Origin: Limanda limanda
Taxonomy: Eukaryota > Chordata > Actinopteri > Pleuronectiformes > Pleuronectidae
Assembly (NCBI RefSeq): GCF_963576545.1
Contig: NW_026870560.1
Span: forward strand, 498,501 to 562,500
Reading direction: 5' to 3'
DNA: 64,000 nucleotides
The notes beneath the pieces are model-generated. The model made no database searches and was not told the DNA's origin. It was given only the letters and a program-made list of their open reading frames with translations. Positions 25,097 to 39,252 of this stretch are shown piece by piece (within the stretch, counting starts at the first letter, position 1; each line of letters begins with the position of its first letter). The position numbers and the translations under genes were made by a program.

Positions 25097-28000
25097 GTCC
25101 AGATGCAACCACTTTCCAAGTCTCTCCGACCTTCACAAAAAAAGTTATTCAAGAATATCTCTTTCTCCTATGTGCTTTCATCCCTAACCCTAACCCTAAC
25201 CCTTCCGAAAGTCGGAGAAGCTCAAGGATGGTACCGATCGATGCGCGCTACCCCATTTAGTGGGGGTAGAGCCTACTTGCAAGTCTCTCCGACCTTCAAA
25301 AAAAAAGTTATTCAAGAATATCTCTTTCTCCTATGTGCTTTCATCCCTAACCCTAACCCTAACCCTTCCGAAAGTCGGAGAAGCTCAAGGATGGTACCGA
25401 TCGATGCGCGCTACCCCATTTAGTGGGGGTAGAGCCTACTTGCAAGTCTCTCCGACCTTCACAAAAAAAGTTATTCAAGAATATCTCTTTCTCCTATGTG
25501 CTTTCATCCCTAACCCTAACCCTAACCCTTCCGAAAGTCGGAGAAGCTCAAGGATGGTACCGATCGATGCGCGCTACCCCATTTAGTGGGGGTAGAGCCT
25601 ACTTGCAAGTCTCTCCGACCTTCACAAAAAAAGTTATTCAAGAATATCTCTTTCTCCTATGTGCTTTCATCCCTAACCCTAACCCTAACCCTTCCGAAAG
25701 TCGGAGAAGCTCAAGGATGGTACCGATCGATGCGCGCAACCCCATTTAGTGGGGGTAGAGCCTACTTGCAAGTCTCTCCGACCTTCACAAAAAAAGTAAT
25801 TCAAGAATATCTCCTCAGATTTGGGGGAATTTCGTCGGTCGACCTCTTCCGAAGGTCGTACAAGCTCGGGGATGGTACCAATCGATCCGCAGGACCCAAA
25901 ATAGTCCAGATGCAACCACTTTCCAAGTCTCTCCGACCTTCACAAAAAAAGTTATTCAAGAATATCTCTTTCTCCTATGTGCTTTCATCCCTAACCCTAA
26001 CCCTAACCCTTCCGAAAGTCGGAGAAGCTCAAGGATGGTACCGATCGATGCGCGCTACCCCATTTAGTGGGGGTAGAGCCTACTTGCAAGTCTCTCCGAC
26101 CTTCACAAAAAAAGTTATTCAAGAATATCTCCTCAGATTTGGGGGAATTTCGTCGGTCGACCTCTTCCGAAGGTCGTACAAGCTCGGGGATGGTACCAAT
26201 CGATCCGCAGGACCCAAATTAGTCCAGATGCAACCACTTTCCAAGTCTCTCCGACCTTCACAAAAAAAGTTATTCAAGAATATCTCTTTCTCCTATGTGC
26301 TTTCATCCCTAACCCTAACCCTAACCCTTCCGAAAGTCGGAGAAGCTCAAGGATGGTACCGATCGATGCGCGCTACCCCATTTAGTGGGGGCAGAGCCTA
26401 CTTGCAAGTCTCTCCGACCTTCACAAAAAAAGTTATTCAAGAATATCTCTTTCTCCTATTTGCTTTCATCCCTAACCCTAACCCTAACCCTTCCGAAAGT
26501 CGGAGAAGCTCAAGGATGGTACCGATCGATGCGCGCTACCCCATTTAGTGGGGGTAGAGCCAACTTGCAAGTCTCTCCGACCTTCACAAAAAAAGTTATT
26601 CAAGAATATCTCTTTCTCCTATGTGCTTTCATCCCTAACCCTAACCCTAACCCTTCCGAAAGTCGGAGAAGCTCAAGGATGGTACCGATCGATGCGCGCT
26701 ACCCCATTTAGTGGGGTTAGAGCCTACTTGCAAGTCTCTCCGACCTTCACAAAAAAAGTTATTCAAGAATATCTCCTCAGATTTGGGGGAATTTCGTCGG
26801 TCGACCTCTTCCGAAGGTCGTACAAGCTCGGGGATGGTACCAATCGATCCGCAGGACCCAAATTAGTCCAGATGCAACCACTTTCCAAGTCTCTCCGACC
26901 TTCACAAAAAAAGTTATTCAAGAATATCTCTTTCTCCTATGTGCTTTCATCCCTAACCCTAACCCTAACCCTTCCGAAAGTCGGAGAAGCTCAAGGATGG
27001 TACCGATCGATGCGCGCTACCCCATTTAGTGGGGGTAGAGCCTACTTGCAAGTCTCTCCGACCTTCACCAAAAAAGTTATTCAAGAATATCTCTTTCTCC
27101 TATGTGCTTTCATCCCTAACCCTAACCCTAACCCTTCCGAAAGTCGGAGAAGCTCAAAGATGGTACCGATCGATGCGCGCTACCCCATTTAGTGGGGGTA
27201 GAGCCTACTTGCAAGTCTCTCCGACCTTCACAAAAAAAGTTATTCAAGAATATCTCTTTCTCCTATGTGCTTTCATCCCTAACCCTAACCCTAACCCTTC
27301 CGAAAGTCGGAGAAGCTCAAGGATGGTACCGATCGATGTGCGCTACCCCATTTAGTGGGGGTAGAGCCTACTTGCAAGTCTCTCCGACCTTCACAAAAAA
27401 AGTTATTCAAGAATATCTCTTTCTCCTATGTGCTTTCATCCCTAACCCTAACCCTTCCGAAAGTCGGAGAAGCTCAAGGATGGTACCGATCGATGTGCGC
27501 TACCCCATTTAGTGGGGGTAGAGCCTACTTGCAAGTCTCTCCGACCTTCACAAAAAAAGTTATTCAAGAATATCTCCTCAGATTTGGGGGAATTTCGTCG
27601 GTCGACCTCTTCCGAAGGTCGTACAAGCTCGGGGATGGTAACAATCGATCCGCAGGACCCAAATTAGTCCAGATGCAACCACTTTCCAAGTCTCTCCGAC
27701 CTTCACAAAAAAAGTTATTCAAGAATATCTCTTTCTCCTATGTGCTTTCATCCCTAACCCTAACCCTAACCCTTCCAAAAGTCGGAGAAGCTCAAGGATG
27801 GTACCGATCGATGCGCGCTACCCTATTTAGTGGGGGTAGAGCCTACTTGCAAGTCTCTCCGACCTTCACAAAAAAAGTTATTCAAGAATATCTCTTTCTC
27901 CTATGTGCTTTCATCCCTAACCCTAACCCTAACCCTTCCGAAAGTCGGAGAAGCTCAAGGATGGTACCGATCGATGCGCGCTACCCCATTTAGTGGGGGT

Positions 28001-28799
28001 AGAGCCTACTTGCAAGTCTCTCCGACCTTCACAAAAAAAGTTATTCAAGAATATCTCTTTCTCCTATGTGCTTTCATCCCTAACCCTAACCCTAACCCTT
28101 CCGAAAGTCGGAGAAGCTCAAGGATGGTACCGATCGATGCGCGCTACCCCATTTAGTGGGGGTAGAGCCAACTTGCAAGTCTCTCCGACCTTCACAAAAA
28201 AAGTTATTCAAGAATATCTCCTCAGATTTGGGGGAATTTCGTCGGTCGACCTCTTCCGAAGGTCGTACAAGCTCGGGGATGGTACCAATCGATCCGCAGG
28301 ACCCAAATTAGTCCAGATGCAACCACTTTCCAAGTCTCTCCGACCTTCACAAAAAAAGTTATTCAAGAATATCTCTTTCTCCTATGTGCTTTCATCCCTA
28401 ACCCTAACCCTAACCCTTCCGAAAGTCGGAGAAGCTCAAGGATGGTACCGATCGATGCGCGCTACCCCATTTAGTGGGGGTAGAGCCTACTTGCAAGTCT
28501 CTCCGACCTTCACAAAAAAAGTTATTCAAGAATATCTCTTTCTCCTATGTGCTTTCATCCCTAACCCTAACCCTAACCCTTCCGAAAGTCGGAGAAGCTC
28601 AAGGATGGTACCGATCGATGCGCGCTACCCCATTTAGTGGGGGTAGAGCCTACTTGCAAGTCTCTCCGACCTTCACAAAAAAAGTTATTCAAGAATATCT
28701 CTTTCTCCTATGTGCTTTCATCCCTAACCCTAACCCTAACCCTTCCGAAAGTCGGAGAAGCTCAAGGATGGTACCGATCGATGCGCGCTACCCCATTTA
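25097..28799 (+). repeat. Partner of the 16236-19944 block
   Basis: This partner copy has gained GTAATT in the box at about 25799, a G-to-T change in the G5 run at 26717, and the first two-hexamer A monomer of the window (27375-27531). The B variant GGTAACAATC at about 27639 matches about 18784. Confidence 0.82.
27375..27531 (+). repeat. Short monomer A (157 bp), two hexamers at 27440-27451
   Basis: One CCCTAA is missing; otherwise it is a normal A. It is the leftmost shortened A in the window. Confidence 0.95.
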
Positions 28800-31700
28800 G
28801 TGGGGGTAGAGCCTACTTGCAAGTCTCTCCGACCTTCACAAAAAAAGTTATTCAAGAATATCTCTTTCTCCTATGTGCTTTCATCCCTAACCCTAACCCT
28901 AACCCTTCCGAAAGTCGGAGAAGCTCAAGGATGGTACCGATCGATGCGCGCTACCCCATTTAGTGGGGGTAGAGCCTACTTGCAAGTCTCTCCGACCTTC
29001 ACAAAAAAAGTTATTCAAGAATATCTCTTTCTCCTATGTGCTTTCATCCCTAACCCTAACCCTAACCCTTCCGAAAGTCGGAGAAGCTCAAGGATGGTAC
29101 CGATCGATGCGCGCAACCCCATTTAGTGGGGGTAGAGCCTACTTGCAAGTCTCTCCGACCTTCACAAAAAAAGTAATTCAAGAATATCTCCTCAGATTTG
29201 GGGGAATTTCGTCGGTCGACCTCTTCCGAAGGTCGTACAAGCTCGGGGATAGTACCAATCGATCCGCAGGACCCAAATTAGTCCAGATGCAACCACTTTC
29301 CAAGTCTCTCCGACCTTCACAAAAAAAGTTATTCAAGAATATCTCTTTCTCCTATGTGCTTTCATCCCTAACCCTAACCCTAACCCTTCCGAAAGTCGGA
29401 GAAGCTCAAGGATGGTACCGATCGATGCGCGCTACCCCATTTAGTGGGGGTAGAGCCTACTTGCAAGTCTCTCCGACCTTCACAAAAAAAGTTATTCAAG
29501 AATATCTCTTTCTCCTATGTGCTTTCATCCCTAACCCTAACCCTAACCCTTCCGAAAGTCGGAGAAGCTCAAGGATGGTACTGATCGATGCGCGCTACCC
29601 CATTTAGTGGGGGTAGAGCCTACTTGCAAGTCTCTCCGACCTTCACAAAAAAAGTTATTCAAGAATATCTCTTTCTCCTATGTGCTTTCATCCCTAACCC
29701 TAACCCTAACCCTTCCGAAAGTCGGAGAAGCTCAAGGATGGTACCGATCGATGTGCGCTACCCCATTTAGTGGGGGTAGAGCCTACTTGCAAGTCTCTCC
29801 GACCTTCACAAAAAAAGTTATTCAAGAATATCTCCTCAGATTTGGGGGAATTTCGTCGGTCGACCTCTTTCGAAGGTCGTACAAGCTCGGGGATGGTACC
29901 AATCGATCCGCAGGACCCAAATTAGTCCAGATGCAACCACTTTCCAAGTCTCTCCGACCTTCACAAAAAAAGTTATTCAAGAATATCTCTTTCTCCTATG
30001 TGCTTTCATCCCTAACCCTAACCCTAACCCTTCCGAAAGTCGGAGAAGCTCAAGGATGGTACCAATCGATGCGCGCTACCCTATTTAGTGGGGGTAGAGC
30101 CTACTTGCAAGTCTCTCCGACCTTCACAAAAAAAGTTATTCAAGAATATCTCTTTCTCCTATGTGCTTTCATCCCTAACCCTAACCCTAACCCTTCCGAA
30201 AGTCGGAGAAGCTCAAGGATGGTACCGATCGATGCGCACTACCCCATTTAGTGGGGGTAGAGCCAACTTGCAAGTCTCTCCGACCTTCACAAAAAAAGTT
30301 ATTCAAGAATATCTCCTCAGATTTGGGGGAATTTCGTCGGTCGACCTCTTCCGAAGGTCGTACAAGCTCGGGGATGGTACCAATCGATCCGCAGGACCCA
30401 AATTAGTCCAGATGCAACCACTTTCCAAGTCTCTCCGACCTTCACAAAAAAAGTTATTCAAGAATATCTCTTTCTCCTATGTGCTTTCATCCCTAACCCT
30501 AACCCTAACCCTTCCGAAAGTCGGAGAAGCTCAAGGATGGTACCGATCGATGCGCGCTACCCCATTTAGTGGGGGTAGAGCCTACTTGCAAGTCTCTCCG
30601 ACCTTCACAAAAAAAGTTATTCAAGAATATCTCTTTCTCCTATGTGCTTTCATCCCTAACCCTAACCCTAACCCTTCCGAAAGTCGGAGAAGCTCAAGGA
30701 TGGTACCGATCGATGCGCGCTACCCCATTTAGTGGGGGTAGAGCCTACTTGCAAGTCTCTCCGACCTTCACAAAAAAAGTTATTCAAGAATATCTCTTTC
30801 TCCTATGTGCTTTCATCCCTAACCCTAACCCTTCCGAAAGTCGGAGAAGCTCAAGGATGGTACCGATCGATGCGCGCTACCCCATTTAGTGGGGGTAGAG
30901 CCTACTTGCAAGTCTCTCCGACCTTCACAAAAAAAGTTATTCAAGAATATCTCTTTCTCCTATGTGCTTTCATCCCTAACCCTAACCCTAACCCTTCCGA
31001 AAGTCGGAGAAGCTCAAGGATGGTACCGATCGATGCGCGCTACCCCATTTAGTGGGGGTAGAGCCTACTTGCAAGTCTCTCCGACCTTCACAAAAAAAGT
31101 TATTCAAGAATATCTCTTTCTCCTATGTGCTTTCATCCCTAACCCTAACCCTAACCCTTCCGAAAGTCGGAGAAGCTCAAGGATGGTACCGATCGATGCG
31201 CGCAACCCCATTTAGTGGGGGTAGAGCCTACTTGCAAGTCTCTCCGACCTTCACAAAAAAAGTAATTCAAGAATATCTCCTCAGATTTGGGGGAATTTCG
31301 TCGGTCGACCTCTTCCGAAGGTCGTACAAGCTCGGGGATAGTACCAATCGATCCGCAGGACCCAAATTAGTCCAGATGCAACCACTTTCCAAGTCTCTCC
31401 GACCTTCACAAAAAAAGTTATTCAAGAATATCTCTTTCTCCTATGTGCTTTCATCCCTAACCCTAACCCTAACCCTTCCGAAAGTCGGAGAAGCTCAAGG
31501 ATGGTACCGATCGATGCGCGCTACCCCATTTAGTGGGGGTAGAGCCTACTTGCAAGTCTCTCCGACCTTCACAAAAAAAGTTATTCAAGAATATCTCTTT
31601 CTCCTATGTGCTTTCATCCCTAACCCTAACCCTAACCCTTCCGAAAGTCGGAGAAGCTCAAGGATGGTACTGATCGATGCGCGCTACCCCATTTAGTGGG

Positions 31701-31858
31701 GGTAGAGCCTACTTGCAAGTCTCTCCGACCTTCACAAAAAAAGTTATTCAAGAATATCTCTTTCTCCTATGTGCTTTCATCCCTAACCCTAACCCTAACC
31801 CTTCCGAAAGTCGGAGAAGCTCAAGGATGGTACCGATCGATGCGCGCTACCCCATTTA
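27830..31858 (+). repeat. Tandem 13-mer duplication, about 2.09 kb (27830-29769 and 29925-31858)
   Basis: Offsets are 2095 bp, then 2089 bp after a hexamer loss at 30817; 2095 equals 10x163 + 3x155. Both copies carry GGGGATAGTACC (about 29251 and 31340) and TACTGATC (about 29581 and 31670). The two copies lie almost directly next to each other. Confidence 0.82.
30752..30908 (+). repeat. Short monomer A (157 bp), two hexamers at 30817-30828
   Basis: One CCCTAA is missing. The matching unit 2.09 kb to the left has three, so the loss followed the 13-mer duplication. Confidence 0.95.
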
Positions 31859-34601
31859 GTGGGGGTAGAGCCTACTTGCAAGTCTCTCCGACCTTCACAA
31901 AAAAAGTTATTCAAGAATATCTCTTTCTCCTATGTGCTTTCATCCCTAACCCTAACCCTAACCCTTCCGAAAGTCGGAGAAGCTCAAGGATGGTACCGAT
32001 CGATGCGCGCAACCCCATTTAGTGGGGGTAGAGCCTACTTGCAAGTCTCTCCGACCTTCACAAAAAAAGTAATTCAAGAATATCTCCTCAGATTTGGGGG
32101 AATTTCGTCGGTCGACCTCTTCCGAAGGTCGTACAAGCTCAAGGATGGTACCAATCGATCCGCAGGACCCAAATTAGTCCAGATGCAACCACTTTCCAAG
32201 TCTCTCCGACCTTCACAAAAAAAGTTATTCAAGAATATCTCTTTCTCCTATGTGCTTTCATCCCTAACCCTAACCCTAACCTTTCCGAAAGTCGGAGAAG
32301 CTCAAGGATGGTACCGATCGATGCGCGCTACCCCATTTAGTGGGGGTAGAGCCTACTTGCAAGTCTCTCCGACCTTCACAAAAAAAGTTATTCAAGAATA
32401 TCTCTTTCTCCTATGTGCTTTCATCCCTAACCCTAACCCTAACCCTTCCGAAAGTCGGAGAAGCTCAAGGATGGTACTGATCGATGCGCGCAACCCCATT
32501 TAGTGGGGGTAGAGCCTACTTGCAAGTCTCTCCGACCTTCACAAAAAAAGTTATTCAAGAATATCTCCTCAGATTTGGGGGAATTTCGTCGGTTGACCTC
32601 TTCCGAAGGTCGTACAAGCTCGGGGATGGTACCAATCGATCCGCAGGACCCAAATTAGTCCAGATGCAACCACTTTCCAAGTCTCTCCGACCTTCACAAA
32701 AAAAGTTATTCAAGAATATCTCTTTCTCCTATGTGCTTTCATCCCTAACCCTAACCCTAACCCTTCCGAAAGTCGGAGAAGCTCAAGGATGGTACCGATC
32801 GATGCGCGCTACCCCATTTAGTGGGGGTAGAGCCTACTTGCAAGTCTCTCCGACCTTCACAAAAAAAGTTATTCAAGAATATCTCCTCAGATTTGGGGGA
32901 ATTTCGTCGGTCGACCTCTTCCGAAGGTCGTACAAGCTCGGAGATGGTATAAATCGATCCGCAGGACCCAAATTAGTCCAGATGCAACCACTTTCCAAGT
33001 CTCTCCGACCTTCACAAAAAAAGTTATTCAAGAATATCTCTTTCTCCTATGTGCTTTCATCCCTAACCCTAACCCTAACCCTTCCGAAAGTCGGAGAAGC
33101 TCAAGGATGGTACCGATCGATGCGCGCTACCCCATTTAGTGGGGGTAGAGCCTACTTGCAAGTCTCTCCGACCTTCACAAAAAAAGTTATTCAAGAATAT
33201 CTCCTCAGATTTGGGGGAATTTCGTCGGTCGACCTCTTCCGAAGGTCGTACAAGCTCGGGGATGGTACCAATCGATCCGCAGGACCCAAATTAGTCCAGA
33301 TGCAACCACTTTCCAAGTCTCTCCGACCTTCACAAAAAAAGTTATTCAAGAATATCTCTTTCTCCTATGTGCTTTCATCCCTAACCCTAACCCTAACCCT
33401 TCCGAAAGTCGGAGAAGCTCAAGGATGGTACCGATCGATGCGCGCTACCCCATTTAGTGGGGGCAGAGCCTACTTGCAAGTCTCTCCGACCTTCACAAAA
33501 AAAGTTATTCAAGAATATCTCTTTCTCCTATGTGCTTTCATCCCTAACCCTAACCCTAACCCTTCCGAAAGTCGGAGAAGCTCAAGGATGGTACCGATCG
33601 ATGCGCGCTACCCCATTTAGTGGGGGTAGAGCCTACTTGCAAGTCTCTCCGACCTTCACAAAAAAAGTTATTCAAGAATATCTCTTTCTCCTATGTGCTT
33701 TCATCCCTAACCCTAACCCTAACCCTTCCGAAAGTCGGAGAAGCTCAAGGATGGTACCGATCGATGCGCGCTACCCCATTTAGTGGGGGTAGAGCCTACT
33801 TGCAAGTCTCTCCGACCTTCACAAAAAAAGTTATTCAAGAATATCTCTTTCTCCTATGTGCTTTCATCCCTAACCCTAACCCTAACCCTTCCGAAAGTCG
33901 GAGAAGCTCAAGGATGGTACCGATCGATGCGCGCAACCCCATTTAGTGGGGGTAGAGCCTACTTGCAAGTCTCTCCGACCTTCACAAAAAAAGTAATTCA
34001 AGAATATCTCCTCAGATTTGGGGGAATTTCGTCGGTCGACCTCTTCCGAAGGTCGTACAAGCTCGGGGATGGTACCAATCGATCCGCAGGACCCAAATTA
34101 GTCCAGATGCAACCACTTTCCAAGTCTCTCCGACCTTCACAAAAAAAGTTATTCAAGAATATCTCTTTCTCCTATGTGCTTTCATCCCTAACCCTAACCC
34201 TAACCCTTCCGAAAGTCGGAGAAGCTCAAGGATGGTACCGATCGATGCGCGCTACCCCATTTAGTGGGGGTAGAGCCTACTTGCAAGTCTTTCCGACCTT
34301 CACAAAAAAAGTTATTCAAGAATATCTCCTCAGATTTGGGGGAATTTCGTCGGTCGACCTCTTCCGAAGGTCGTACAAGCTCGGGGATGGTACCAATCGA
34401 TCCGCAGGACCCAAATTAGTCCAGATGCAACCACTTTCCAAGTCTCTCCGACCTTCACAAAAAAAGTTATTCAAGAATATCTCTTTCTCCTATGTGCTTT
34501 CATCCCTAACCCTAACCCTAACCCTTCCGAAAGTCGGAGAAGCTCAAGGATGGTACCGATCGATGCGCGCTACCCCATTTAGTGGGGGCAGAGCCTACTT
34601 G

Positions 34602-34758
34602 CAAGTCTCTCCGACCTTCACAAAAAAAGTTATTCAAGAATATCTCTTTCTCCTATGTGCTTTCATCCCTAACCCTAACCCTTCCGAAAGTCGGAGAAGC
34701 TCAAGGATGGTACCGATCGATGCGCGCTACCCCATTTAGTGGGGGTAGAGCCAACTTG
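34602..34758 (+). repeat. Short monomer A (157 bp), two hexamers at 34667-34678
   Basis: One CCCTAA is missing. The unit carries the GGGGGCAGAGCC variant at its left, as does the short unit at 45697-45853, so the two may share descent. Confidence 0.95.
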
Positions 34759-37700
34759 CAAGTCTCTCCGACCTTCACAAAAAAAGTTATTCAAGAATAT
34801 CTCTTTCTCCTATGTGCTTTCATCCCTAACCCTAACCCTAACCCTTCCGAAAGTCGGAGAAGCTCAAGGATGGTACCGATCGATGCGCGCTACCCCATTT
34901 AGTGGGGGTAGAGCCTACTTGCAAGTCTCTCCGACCTTCACAAAAAAAGTTATTCAAGAATATCTCTTTCTCCTATGTGCTTTCATCCCTAACCCTAACC
35001 CTAACCCTTCCAAAAGTCGGAGAAGCTCAAGGATGGTACCGATCGATGCGCGCAACCCCATTTAGTGGGGGTAGAGCCTACTTGCAAGTCTTTCCGACCT
35101 TCACAAAAAAAGTTATTCAAGAATATCTCCTCAGATTTGGGGGAATTTCGTCGGTCGACCTCTTCCGAAGGTCGTACAAGCTCGGGGATGGTACCAATCG
35201 ATCTGCAGGACCCAAATTAGTCCAGATGCAACCACTTTCCAAGTCTCTCCGACCTTCACAAAAAAAGTTATTCAAGAATATCTCTTTCTCCTATGTGCTT
35301 TCATCCCTAACCCTAACCCTAACCCTTCCGAAAGTCGGAGAAGCTCAAGGATGGTACCGATCGATGCGCGCTACCCCATTTAGTGGGGGTAGAGCCTACT
35401 TGCAAGTCTCTCCGACCTTCACAAAAAAAGTTATTCAAGAATATCTCCTCAGATTTGGGGGAATTTCGTCGGTCGACCTCTTCCGAAGGTCGTACAAGCT
35501 CGGGGATGGTACCAATCGATCCGCAGGACCCAAATTAGTCCAGATGCAACCACTTTCCAAGTCTCTCCGACCTTCACAAAAAAAGTTATTCAAGAATATC
35601 TCTTTCTCCTATGTGCTTTCATCCCTAACCCTAACCCTAACCCTTCCGAAAGTCGGAGAAGCTCAAGGATGGTACCGATCGATGCGCGCTACCCCATTTA
35701 GTGGGGGTAGAGCCTACTTGCAAGTCTCTCCGACCTTCACAAAAAAAGTTATTCAAGAATATCTCTTTCTCCTATGTGCTTTCATCCCTAACCCTAACCC
35801 TAACCCTTCCGAAAGTCGGAGAAGCTCAAGGATGGTACCGATCGATGCGCGCTACCCCATTTAGTGGGGGTAGAGCCTACTTGCAAGTCTCTCCGACCTT
35901 CACAAAAAAAGTTATTCAAGAATATCTCTTTCTCCTATGTGCTTTCATCCCTAACCCTAACCCTAACCCTTCCGAAAGTCGGAGAAGCTCAAGGATGGTA
36001 CTGATCGATGCGCGCTACCCCATTTAGTGGGGGTAGAGCCTACTTGCAAGTCTCTCCGACCTTCACAAAAAAAGTTATTCAAGAATATCTCTTTCTCCTA
36101 TGTGCTTTCATCCCTAACCCTAACCCTAACCCTTCCGAAAGTCGGAGAAGCTCAAGGATGGTACCGATCGATGCGCGCTACCCCATTTAGTGGGGGTAGA
36201 GCCTACTTGCAAGTCTCTCCGACCTTCACAAAAAAAGTTATTCAAGAATATCTCTTTCTCCTATGTGCTTTCATCCCTAACCCTAACCCTAACCCTTCCG
36301 AAAGTCGGAGAAGCTCAAGGATGGTACCGATCGATGCGCGCAACCCCATTTAGTGGGGGTAGAGCCTACTTGCAAGTCTCTCCGACCTTCACAAAAAAAG
36401 TAATTCAAGAATATCTCCTCAGATTTGGGGGAATTTCGTCGGTCGACCTCTTCCGAAGGTCGTACAAGCTCGGGGATGGTACCAATCGATCCGCAGGACC
36501 CAAATTAGTCCAGATGCAACCACTTTCCAAGTCTCTCCGACCTTCACAAAAAAAGTTATTCAAGAATATCTCTTTCTCCTATGTGCTTTCATCCCTAACC
36601 CTAACCCTAACCCTTCCGAAAGTCGGAGAAGCTCAAGGATGGTACCGATCGATGCGCGCTACCCCATTTAGTGGGGGTAGAGCCTACTTGCAAGTCTCTC
36701 TGACCTTCACAAAAAAAGTTATTCAAGAATATCTCCTCAGATTTGGGGGAATTTCGTCGGTCGACCTCTTCCGAAGGTCGTACAAGCTCGGGGATGGTAC
36801 CAATCGATCCGCAGGACCCAAATTAGTCCAGATGCAACCACTTTCCAAGTCTCTCCGACCTTCACAAAAAAAGTTATTCAAGAATATCTCTTTCTCCTAT
36901 GTGCTTTCATCCCTAACCCTAACCCTAACCCTTCCGAAAGTCGGAGAAGCTCATGGATGGTACCGATCGATGCGCGCTACCCCATTTAGTGGGGGCAGAG
37001 CCTACTTGCAAGTCTCTCCGACCTTCACAAAAAAAGTTATTCAAGAATATCTCTTTCTCCTATGTGCTTTCATCCCTAACCCTAACCCTAACCCTTCCGA
37101 AAGTCGGAGAAGCTCAATAATGGTACTGATCGATGCGCGCTACCCCATTTAGTGGGGGTAGAGCCTACTTGCAAGTCTCTCCGACCTTCACAAAAAAAGT
37201 TATTCAAGAATATCTCTTTCTCCTATGTGCTTTCATCCCTAACCCTAACCCTAACCCTTCCGAAAGTCGGAGAAGCTCAAGGATGGTACCGATCGATGCG
37301 CGCTACCCCATTTAGTGGGGGTAGAGCCTACTTGCAAGTCTCTCCGACCTTCACAAAAAAAGTTATTCAAGAATATCTCTTTCTCCTATGTGCTTTCATC
37401 CCTAACCCTAACCCTAACCCTTCCGAAAGTCGGAGAAGCTCAAGGATGGTACCGATCGATGCGCGCAACCCCATTTAGTGGGGGTAGAGCCTACTTGCAA
37501 GTCTCTCCGACCTTCACAAAAAAAGTTATTCAAGAATATCTCCTCAGATTTGGGGGAATTTCGTCGGTCGACCTCTTCCGAAGGTCGTACAAGCTCGGGG
37601 ATGGTACCAATCGATCCGCAGGACCCAAATTAGTCCAGATGCAACCACTTTCCAAGTCTCTCCGACCTTCACAAAAAAAGTTATTCAAGAATATCTCTTT

Positions 37701-39095
37701 CTCCTATGTGCTTTCATCCCTAACCCTAACCCTAACCCTTCCGAAAGTCGGAGAAGCTCAAGGATGGTACCGATCGATGCGCGCTACCCCATTTAGTGGG
37801 GGTAGAGCCTACTTGCAAGTCTCTCCGACCTTCACAAAAAAAGTTATTCAAGAATATCTCCTCAGATTTGGGGGAATTTCGTCGGTCGACCTCTTCCGAA
37901 GGTCGTACAAGCTCGGAGATGGTACCAATCGATCCGCAGGACCCAAATTAGTCCAGATGCAACCACTTTCCAAGTCTCTCCGACCTTCACAAAAAAAGTT
38001 ATTCAAGAATATCTCTTTCTCCTATGTGCTTTCATCCCTAACCCTAACCCTAACCCTTCCGAAAGTCGGAGAAGCTCAAGGATGGTACCGATCGATGCGC
38101 GCTACCCCATTTAGTGGGGGTAGAGCCTACTTGCAAGTCTCTCCGACCTTCACAAAAAAAGTTATTCAAGAATATCTCCTCAGATTTGGGGGAATTTCGT
38201 CGGTCGACCTCTTCCGAAGGTCGTACAAGCTCGGGGATGGTACCAATCGATCCGCAGGACCCAAATTAGTCCAGATGCAACCACTTTCCAAGTCTCTCCG
38301 ACCTTCACAAAAAAAGTTATTCAAGAATATCTCTTTCTCCTATGTGCTTTCATCCCTAACCCTAACCCTAACCCTTCCGAAAGTCGGAGAAGCTCATGGA
38401 TGGTACCGATCGATGCGCGCTACCCCATTTAGTGGGGGCAGAGCCTACTTGCAAGTCTCTCCGACCTTCACAAAAAAAGTTATTCAAGAATATCTCTTTC
38501 TCCTATGTGCTTTCATCCCTAACCCTAACCCTAACCCTTCCGAAAGTCGGAGAAGCTCAATAATGGTACCGATCGATGCGCGCTACCCCATTTAGTGGGG
38601 GTAGAGCCTACTTGCAAGTCTCTCCGACCTTCACAAAAAAAGTTATTCAAGAATATCTCTTTCTCCTATGTGCTTTCATCCCTAACCCTAACCCTAACCC
38701 TTCCGAAAGTCGGAGAAGCTCAAGGATGGTACCGATCGATGCGCGCTACCCCATTTAGTGGGGGTAGAGCCTACTTGCAAGTCTCTCCGACCTTCACAAA
38801 AAAAGTTATTCAAGAATATCTCTTTCTCCTATGTGCTTTCATCCCTAACCCTAACCCTAACCCTTCCGAAAGTCGGAGAAGCTCAAGGATGGTACCGATC
38901 GATGCGCGCAACCCCATTTAGTGGGGGTAGAGCCTACTTGCAAGTCTCTCCGACCTTCACAAAAAAAGTAATTCAAGAATATCTCCTCAGATTTGGGGGA
39001 ATTTCGTCGGTCGACCTCTTCCGAAGGTCGTACAAGCTCGGGGATGGTACCAATCGATCCGCAGGACCCAAATTAGTCCAGATGCAACCACTTTC

Positions 39096-39252
39096 CAAGT
39101 CTCTCCGACCTTCACAAAAAAAGTTATTCAAGAATATCTCTTTCTCCTATGTGCTTTCATCCCTAACCCTAACCCTTCCGAAAGTCGGAGAAGCTCAAGG
39201 ATGGTACCGATCGATGCGCGCTACCCCATTTAGTGGGGGTAGAGCCTACTTG
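39096..39252 (+). repeat. Short monomer A (157 bp), two hexamers at 39161-39172
   Basis: One CCCTAA is missing. The unit directly follows a B. Confidence 0.95.
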
